A stretch of 64,000 bases of DNA from Anisus vortex (Eukaryota; Mollusca; Gastropoda; Planorbidae), in contig OX421506.1 in assembly GCA_949126835.1 (NCBI GenBank), positions 18,503,715 through 18,567,714 on the forward strand. The letters are read 5' to 3'. Numbering within the stretch: position 1 is the stretch's first letter; the number at the start of each line of letters is the position of its first letter. The translations under genes and the position numbers were made by a program. The notes below the pieces were generated by a model. That model saw only the letters and a list, made by a program, of their open reading frames with translations, was not told where the DNA came from and did no database searches. This document shows positions 56,646 to 64,000 of this stretch, piece by piece.

Positions 56646-58079
56646 GCATTAAGACTACAAAGTCTACAGACTATGCTACTAAGCCACCTTGATATTAATT
56701 CCAATTAAAAAAAAAAAACATTTAGAGCTAAACAGTTCAGCGTTTATCTCCCATGGTATTATATCACAGAACCAGGGGAGGCCATCTTGTCGCACTACTG
56801 ACGCCATATGTACCGACCAGACACCCGAGATTACCTACCCCTTACCTCCTCGATAGATCACTAAACAAGGGGCCAGGTGGGGGAATCATTGAGCTCGTGT
56901 TCTTCTAGAGTTCCAGAGTTCTAGAGGAGGCTGCAGCTATTCCCATTGTTGATACGGCCCCGCGGCAGGGGGCCAAAAATAACTAACTCTAAATGTCTCC
57001 CACAATGACAGCTCCTACCAGATCTGGTAATCATTCTTTTATCAATGTAAATCTACATATACTAGTCGTTTTGTCCGTCAAAATGACGGGGACACGAATG
57101 ACTACAATATGTTTTGTTAGAAGAATAAAAGCAATACAAAAGTATTTTTTTTAAAAATACGAAACCATACGCAAAAAAAAAAATATCTTTCGCAGCAAGG
57201 GAAAACCAGGTAGGACCAAACTACACATAATTTGAAAGCATTTTCAAAGGGACATCACTCTGATTAGTCTGTAAATGGCGCTCCAGTTTATAACATTAAC
57301 ATAATTAGTTATACGTTTATTTTAAAAAAAATGTTCGAAGTAAGCATTATAGTTGATATAATAAACGTTTGAGAGGACGTTTCCAATTTACTTCTTCTTC
57401 TTCATAATACTGTGGAGACCCCGTTAGGACCGAGGAAAGAGTCCACAATTTAACTAAACATAAAATAAAAAACATCACAAACAACAATTATTATTATAAA
57501 CAGATGACAAAGTGTCACTTAATTATATAACTAATTATATAACTTTTGACCCGTTAAAAGGCCAGTGAGACTATAGAGGACAAACATATATAAACAAACT
57601 CACGCTAATGTCTCTCGATATATATAATAATTCCTATTTATAATATTTCCAGTATTATGTTTGTATGTTCGCTATAGACGCCTGTACCATTTTATGGATC
57701 GGGGAAAATGTTATGTACAATGATTTCAAATTTCTCATAAAATATTTCGTGTATTATATAATGTATTCTATTACATTTGTTGATTTAAAAATAAATACAA
57801 AGAGGCCCCAAATTATGCAAGTACATATAAACTGTAAGGAAAATACAAAGGAAGAATGACGAAAAAGGACAAACCGTTAGTACCGTGGAGGCAGTTGCTC
57901 TTAGATTGTCTATTTTTACTCAATGAGATGATAGGGTTTACGCATGTGCAGACTGCTTATATGCAAGCGTGTGAATAAAGGACGGGTTGTAATTCAACTA
58001 TTTTTGATCTCGCTCTTTTATATGGCCATAATGTGCCCACGGGTGTAATAAGTAACCACGTATGATCAATTTGATTCAT
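56646..58079. other. No gene supported
   Basis: 56750-57010 is higher in GC but has no splice-bounded frame. TATACTAGTCGTTTTGTCCG at 57058-57077 resembles the start of a dispersed repeat. The rest is AT-rich. Confidence 0.45.
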
Positions 58080-58165
58080 AGACCTGATGAAGCAGCGTTC
58101 ACATGTTTCCTTTGCCACGGCATACTAAAGGAGTTGTGTGGCCAGCACAACGCCCAACTGACCGC
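58080..58165 (-). repeat. SINE-A body fragment
   Basis: Minus strand: GGGCGTTGTGCTGGCCACAC, TGCCGTGGCAAAGG and GTGAACGCTGCTTCATCAGG, the SINE-A body order seen in 47518-47725. Confidence 0.6.
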
Positions 58166-58614
58166 AACCAATATCAAGTAGGTTTGATGACTCATAAAAT
58201 CACCAGCGCCCAGTGTTTCACCCATGCGATGGTACCCTGATCACAGAGCCTCCCTTATAAGGACACCACGGGCGTCAGGTGGGCGCGTTTCTTTATACCA
58301 CTCTTGGAATGACAGAAGCGAGAGTCGAAGAAGACATGCTGATGTAATCATAATTGGTGCTTAAACTTTCACTGGGAGGCTGGTCTGCCTACCTGTCCGC
58401 CTGTCTGTCTGTTGCAAATGTCTGCCAGGTACAGGTGTGAGAGGTGAGGGTATTTCTATGCGCGTGACTCTACACATTTTAAAACAAAAAAGTCTGAAAT
58501 CTGTCTATTTATCTATCTATCTATCTGTATATCATATATTTACCTACCTACGTAACTTTACATCTATTTTTCTATTTATCAATTGATCTATCTGTATTTT
58601 TATGTATGCACTTA
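58166..58614. other. No recognised feature
   Basis: Mixed composition. No exon or element ends. Confidence 0.5.
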
Positions 58615-58619
58615 TTTAT

Positions 58620-58706
<87 letters not shown>
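58615..58706. repeat. TATC microsatellite
   Basis: About 22 nearly pure TATC units. Confidence 0.97.
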
Positions 58707-58708
<2 letters not shown>

Positions 58709-58794
58709 CAGACTTATATGTAACTGTCCTCTAAGTATATGTTCATTCTGTATCTATTTACTTATTTTGATGTATATCTATTTATCTATCGTTC

Positions 58795-59406
58795 GAAAAC
58801 GAAACCATACCGAAAGTTATAAATTGACTTTCGGCCGAAACCAACAGTTTCACTATTCATTCGGTCGAAACCGAAAACCGAAAGATAAACTGAAATCGCC
58901 AAATATGGGTATTCTATGTAAGTAAACCATAGAACATGTAATATATAGGTGTATATAGATGTATTATATATAATTTTATTCAAAATTGAATACTCTTCAA
59001 GATGTAATAACCTAAAAGGCATTTTTTTGCATTCTTTGCCCTGCGCCTTGCTTGTATCAGAATCGATTTTTGTGAAGTAATCCCATACTACATTTTTCAA
59101 GATTCTTTGGGGTGATTAAATAGTTCGTTTATTATTGACTTCACTTTTCTACGCCACACAGATTAATTCGCAACACTTTAACTAAATGAAATTATCAATA
59201 AGCAGAGTAATAGATGCACCACTAGCGTTGTAGTCTGCATTTTAAAAGTTAAAATACATATTCGGCTGATGACCGAAAGTCAATATCAGTTTCGATCAAA
59301 ACCAAAAAAAAAAACATTTTTGGGGATTCGGCCGAAACCGAAACTATGCCGAAAGAGGCCTTTTGCCTATTTTTGGCACGGAAACCGAATTTCGGTCGGC
59401 CTCTAG
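58795..59406. mobile_element. Possible hAT-like element with CCGAAATTCGG-type ends
   Basis: Inverted from the right end it reads CTAGAGGCCGACCGAAATTC, a terminus style of hAT elements rich in TTTCGGT/ACCGAAA. The left part has CGAAACCATACCGAAAGTTA and TTTCGGCCGAAACC. The interior 58900-59240 is AT-rich without coding sequence. The exact left end and a duplication were not found. Confidence 0.4.
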
Positions 59407-59639
59407 TTGAAACAGTGCAAGCTTAATGGGGGCAGTTTAATCTTAAATTATGTACTTGTGCATGAGATGTTTAAAATGTTATATGTTCTTTATAATTGCA
59501 TTTCTCTTATAGTGTAATATTTTCCTGTATTGTTATATTTCTAATATATTTATATTTAGCAAATTATTTTTGGACCCCATTATTATTTTATGTTCCCCAT
59601 ATTGTTATAGTTTTTGTTTAATAGTCTATATTTTGTTAT

Positions 59640-60445
59640 ATATAAAACAAGCGTAATTTCCCGACGTTGTCCGGGGGGGGGGGGGGGGGGAAATTTTAAA
59701 AAAGCCCGTATAAGCTACAGATAAAATGTTTATAAGATACAACGAGCAGAAAGTTATAGATGTAGATTAAGTAATTCTAAAAAAATATTACTATTATTTA
59801 CTGAAAATATTTAGGAAAGTAATTTAAAATAAATATTGTAATCGGGTTAAAGATAGTCTTTCTTTTAACAAAAAGCTAAATTGCCCGGACTCGCCAGTGG
59901 AAAGAATTACATAGGCCTTTAGCTACGGATCACAAAAGATTTTGTAAGCTACAATGAACAGAAAGCTTTAGGCCTAATAATTTTAAAATACATAATTATT
60001 ATTACATAACATTTAAGAAAGTAATTGAAAATAAATATTGTAATTGAAAAAAAAAACACATGTCTTTTTATTAACTAAAAGTTAGGACTATGTCTGGCCT
60101 GTGGCGGCTGTGGATGACAAAGAGTTAGGACTATGCCTGGCATGTGGCGGCTGTGGATGACAAAGAGTTAGGACTATGTCTGGCCTGTGGCGGCTGTGGA
60201 TGACAAAGAGTTAGGACTATGCCTGGCATGTGGCGGCTGTGGATGACACTCGATCAACAGTCTCCCACATGCGTCTAAAATATAATTATTAGATTTTATT
60301 TACCGAAAACATTTGAGAAAAGCTTTAAATCCTGAAATTATTAACAATGTTTAAAAAAAAAAAGTAATTATAATGGAATAATAGGGAGTAATAATAATTT
60401 GGCAGTCAGATACATTAACCACTCAGCTAGCGAGGACACATGCCA
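59640..60445 (-). mobile_element. AT-rich repeat with tRNA-like head, copies 2 and 3
   Basis: Two body copies lie in a row (about 59640-59890 and 59905-60085). Each has the segment AGTAATTTAAAATAAATATT or a close variant, as in 46958-47320. On the minus strand the 5' side carries CGCTAGCTGAGTGGTTAATG (A-box-like, 60410-60437), again as at 47300. A G run lies at 59671-59690. Confidence 0.55.
60077..60248. repeat. 43-bp minisatellite, alternating variants
   Basis: Four units containing GTTAGGACTATG(T/C)CTGGC and GTGGCGGCTGTGGATGACAA. Units 1 and 3 read GTCTGGCCTG, units 2 and 4 GCCTGGCATG, so the real period is 86 bp. Confidence 0.9.
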
Positions 60446-61267
60446 GAAGCGATGTCGCAAAAGTAAAATATGAAACAATATAATATATAGTTATAAATAT
60501 AAGAAATTTCAATTTTTTTTAATTTATATTAATTTAATAAACATAAGAGACTTAATTATGTATTATGTAATTTCTATAATTATTAATGTTTAAAATATAA
60601 ACTCTTTAAATGGACAAACAATTAATGCAGGAATTGTTTATTTACAACTGTTTAACGTAAATTATTTTAATTCTTTTTTAATTAAATCTTGTAATGAATA
60701 CTATAATGTTGGATTAATATAACATAATAATAATTAGTCAGTAATATTTGTTATATTACGAAAAGTAACTTGTTTGGCATCACTATTGAATCAAAAGTGG
60801 AAAAGTTTTTTTTTAATTAAAGGGAGATAATAAGTCCGTTTTATTTGCGCAAATATTTCTAATATGTTTCTTTTTTTATATAAAAAAGGGGGCTTACAAT
60901 TTATAACTTTAAAAAGATAACTGTAAAAAGTATTTGAAAACTTTATAAACATTATATGACTAAATAAGTTATATGTATAATTACAAACATTTCAATAACT
61001 ACCCAGTTTGTATGATTACTACGTATCTATTCCGCATTACGATGTTTTCAGACTCTAGACGATGAATAATTATCATAAATGTGAAAGTTTAGTAATAAAA
61101 TATTGTATTTGATATAAATGCAAAAAAAAAATGATGATAAAACACGTTTATTTTGTATTGAATATAAAAAGGTTTTAACGATTTTATCTATATTATATCC
61201 CCTTTAGTCTTGGCCTAGCTACGGAGTTTTAATTGCCCTATAAAAATAATGTTAAAAAGTATAATAG
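60446..61267. other. No recognised feature
   Basis: Extremely AT-rich. No coding evidence. Confidence 0.5.
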
Positions 61268-61354
61268 ATCAGGTTGACTTTTAGGCTGTTGGCACGGCGA
61301 ATGATTTAGAAATCCTAGATTGGCACACTGTTAGGAAAAGGTTACCGACCTCTT
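61268..61354. mobile_element. hAT-like MITE, GGTCGGCAACC family, truncated copy 5
   Basis: Contains TTTTAGGCTGTTGGCACGGC and TGGCACACTGTTAGGAAAAG and ends GGTTACCGACCTCTTG. The left half is missing. Confidence 0.6.
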
Positions 61355-61383
61355 GCGTATATCATTTCTGTGTTAATTTGTTC

Positions 61384-61560
61384 GTTTACGTGGGGTTGCC
61401 ATTCGGGCATGGAATGGGTTACCTGAACAAAGCAGGAAAACCAGTAACTTAACATCATTTAAAACATTGATAAAGATGCAAAACTCGGACCACAGATGAG
61501 CGTAGGAAGCAATAATATTTTTTATAGAAGGAGCGTCTGTAATATATAAGATAAAAAGAG
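61384..61560 (+). mobile_element. Non-LTR retrotransposon ORF2 C-terminus, copy 3
   Basis: The plus strand encodes AIRAWNGLPEQSRKTSN followed by LTSFKTLIKMQNSDHR and a stop. It is closely related to the copies at 16905 and 33590, with the same 3' flank including GGAGCGTCTGTAATATATAA. Confidence 0.65.
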
Positions 61561-62351
61561 AAAAGGCGTGTATACCGTTAAGAGATGTCCACGTTGTGTT
61601 TTTTGGCTGACATAATTTGGGCGTCGACATGCTCATAGTATTATCAAAGCAAACTAACACAACAAAGATATATAGCACCAGGGGCGGCACCCGATGTCTT
61701 GTTCGCTTTCGCAACCGCTAGCAATAAACAGAACCATAACAAAAAATAGCAAGAACAACAAACAAATAAATAAAAAAAATAGCAAACACTTTATGACGTA
61801 ATCCTGTTGTTGATTTTCGACCCCGTGTCAATGTTGTCATATATACCCAGAGTACAACACGCCCCTCCCCCCACCCCTCTCACTATTCCTACACAACTAC
61901 AACACACGCCTTACCTCACCAAAAAACATTCAAACCAATACCGATGTGCGTTTTTTTGTTGAAATAGAGGATTTAACTACTAATGAATCACTTGGAGGGG
62001 GGAGGGGGGCTCCAAAGCGCATGAAAATGATTAAATAGAGCAGTAACGAAGGAAAAAAGTGGTGGAAAAATCTAAATATAAAATTACAGATCGCGATATA
62101 GACAAATTGAGTGACCTATGCTATGACCTAGATTAAAATTATAGCCAGCAGTAGTAGGCCTACATCTCTGCGGTAAAGGTTTTAATATTTTAAAAAATTT
62201 CATGAAATAAACATCCAGGTTCGTGTGTAAAATAGATGAAATAATTTGAATTCTGGGGTCATGGTAATTTATAACGATAGTAGAAGAAAACATTTAAGCA
62301 GTATATTTGTATAGTGAACAACAGTAAACTATCTTAGGGTGGCCCAATAAG
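61561..62351. other. No gene supported
   Basis: Short frames only. G-rich at 61996-62009. Confidence 0.5.
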
Positions 62352-62600
62352 CTTGTGATGCAGCGTTCAACTGTTTTAACTGCCCACGATATACAAGGGA
62401 GATTGTGTGGCAAGCACAACGCCCTAATAGCCTTTACTTTCTCCAACTAATATCATGTAAGTATGGGGAGGGGAGGGGTTGTATTCAAAGGGATAGGCGG
62501 AAGGGGAGTGAAGGTTATCCAGAGGGCCGGTGAAGCAAATCCTAGCCTGCACCAGAATTTGAACCAGCCGAACGTACTGTCGCACGGCCACCCTTACGGC
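62352..62600 (-). mobile_element. tRNA-derived SINE-A, nearly full length
   Basis: Minus strand: GGGTGGCCGTGCGACAGTAC (A-box side), CTGGTTCAAATTCTGGTGCA (B box), AGGCTAGGATTTG, GGGCGTTGTGCTTGCCACAC and GTTGAACGCTGCATCACAAG. The complete order confirms the family. Confidence 0.75.
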
Positions 62601-62754
62601 TCGTTCGGTTTTTCAGGAGCATTATAAATCGGTACAAGATATTGAAACTTAAATGTAAAATGCATCATCAACAGAGTAATGTCTACAGAGAGAGGGGCCT
62701 ATGACACTCTCGCTAAGACGCGGCTTTAGGCTTTATTGTAGACCTATATAGATG

Positions 62755-62850
62755 AAAATTGGGGGAAGGGGAGGGGAATTCTTCAAAGAGATAGGCGGGA
62801 GAGAGTGAAGGTGAGCAGGAACCCAGGTGAAGGAAGCGCACGCTGTGGTT
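62755..62850 (-). repeat. Partial duplicate of SINE body
   Basis: GGGGAAGGGGAGGGG, TTCAAAGAGATAGGCGG and GAGTGAAGGT parallel 62463-62515 within the neighbouring SINE. It carries no tRNA head. Confidence 0.4.
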
Positions 62851-62881
62851 GATTGACCTTTAAGTCGAGCCGGTAGCATCA

Positions 62882-62939
62882 CCGGAAGCGGCGGCCATTT
62901 TGAGTCACAAGGTCGTCGCGAGAACGTCTGCACCACGTG
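62882..62939 (-). promoter_or_regulatory. CpG-rich promoter-like block with start codon
   Basis: Within 58 bp on the minus strand are CACGTG (62939-62934), TCTCGCGA (62923-62916), AAAATGGCCGCC (YY1-type, with ATG at 62898-62896) and CTTCCGG (ETS-type, 62888-62882). This combination is typical of CpG-type housekeeping promoters in animals. The ATG opens a frame of only 12 codons (MAAASGDATGST) before TAA, so if it is used it must be spliced early. No strong donor was seen. A SINE fragment adjoins it downstream. Confidence 0.4.
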
Positions 62940-63479
62940 ACGAGAACGATGTATCCCGTTCCGCCGGCGAAAACTAACATTTTGTTATGATACAATACGT
63001 TATAACAATGTAGTTACAATAGAGCTATATACAAGTATATTAAACAAATGATATTGTTTTAACAGTTGGATCTGTAACATTTGTGTTGACAAATCAGTGG
63101 AGACGAAGAGCATTAACATTTTGTATAAAGTCAGCATTTAACCTCTTGATTTATTTATCTATACATAGATAGGCTATGCTTGTATAAAAGTATTGCATGT
63201 TTTTGGTATCACAGATCAAGTGTATACAACTGATATAAAACATGGAGCTTTATCGAGAGAAGACGTCGTGTTATAAAATGCGAACGAAACAAAATAATTA
63301 GAAAAAATATTTTTCATTAACAGCAGACGTAGGATTTAATCGATGTGGTATTTGTTTGAATACGAATAAATAATTCAAGAAAATAAATTGTTAGAGATTT
63401 TAAAAAATAAATTTTCTAGCTTTTATAGGTAAGTGAAGATGTATAGGTCGGCCATTTTGTTTCGATCTTTTTAGAGTCG
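62940..63479. other. No recognised feature
   Basis: AT-rich. A TAG|GTAAGTG string at about 63427-63435 has no exon before it. Confidence 0.5.
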
Positions 63480-63830
63480 ATGAAGAGCCAACCAAGTATT
63501 GATAGACCTGAGAGATAGAGACGCAGACAGTGAGGGACAGAGAGAATATGAGACAGAGAAAGTGAGAAACAGAGGAAATAAGAGACATAGTTGGACACAG
63601 ATAGAGATGGACAGAGAATAAGAGTAAAAGAGATCAGTGGGAGTTTGAGATAGAGAGAAGTGTAGTAAATATATATATATAGAGAGAGACCGATCGAGTT
63701 ACACATAGAAAGTAGGAGACAGAGTAAGAGCTAGAAACAGAGAGACAATAGAGAGAGAGGGAGATATGCATTGTGAGAGAATGGTAGAGAGAGACAGTAA
63801 TAGTGACAGACCGAGAGAGACACTCAAGAT
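63480..63830. repeat. GA-rich degenerate microsatellite
   Basis: AGAGACAGAGA-type repeats with frequent substitution. Ser/Leu-rich minus frames are translations of it. Confidence 0.85.
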
Positions 63831-64000
63831 CATCAAGGTAAACGCCGCCCATAAAGGTGTTCACACTCCGAACACAGACTACAACAGTATAGTGAGCTAT
63901 GCAAGATGGTTGAGTGTAGCCTACATGTGGTCAATGAATGAATGGTCCATGCTCTGCGTCATGAATTAAGGTCAACACATGACTACACTATGTTTTATTA
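63831..64000. other. No recognised feature
   Basis: ATCAAG|GTAAAC near 63833-63844 is donor-like, but nothing supports an exon. Confidence 0.4.

Overview
This is eukaryotic nuclear DNA: AT-rich, almost entirely non-coding, and packed with interspersed and tandem repeats. No operons, prokaryotic genes, CRISPR arrays or rRNA genes are visible. The tRNA-headed SINEs have bodies carrying the signature GTGCTGGCCACACAATC, and the 9-mer GTAGGCCTA is scattered throughout. Together with the non-autonomous hAT and Harbinger elements this suggests a mollusc, most likely a heterobranch or pulmonate-type gastropod. That placement is inference from remembered repeat style, not a database result.

Possible host genes are few. 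Two minus-strand 5' ends have a TATA box at a sensible distance from an ATG. One is at 4733-4906, a 58-codon first exon closed by a GTGAGT donor, with TATATAAG at 5010-5017. The other is at 50265-51275, a GC-rich Ser/Gln/Pro-rich reading frame of 336 codons, with a TATA box and initiator about 28 bp apart at 51365-51397. A third candidate is an internal plus-strand exon at 55340-55562 between a pyrimidine-rich acceptor and a CAG|GTAAGT donor. A fourth is a CpG-rich promoter-like block at 62882-62939 with ETS, YY1, TCTCGCGA and CACGTG motifs. None could be assigned to a named family.

Mobile elements make up much of the rest. They include a decayed 1.3-kb PIF/Harbinger transposon with a transposase fragment, long TIRs and a TAA duplication (13881-15205). 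A probable solo LTR (41863-42655) is inserted inside a 26-bp minisatellite. Five copies of a hAT-like MITE with GGTCGGCAACC ends are present, most with 8-bp target duplications, plus a separate hAT MITE (21444-21763). There are three copies of a MITE with ends carrying AAGATGGACCGCTTG and two other TIR elements. Non-LTR retrotransposon 3' ends occur at 1990, 9848, 16905, 33590, 36075, 39720 and 61384. A tRNA-derived SINE family has about a dozen copies; a second SINE occurs as an inverted pair, and there is a tRNA-headed AT-rich repeat.

Tandem repeats are unusually dense: at least fourteen unrelated minisatellites (units of 7, 17, 20, 21, 22, 22, 26, 31, 32, 40, 43, 44, 41/46 and 76 bp) plus GA/CT, GATA/TATC and CA microsatellites. 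Nearly all long open frames in the window are translations of these arrays. The remaining stretches show no feature I can support and are listed as such.
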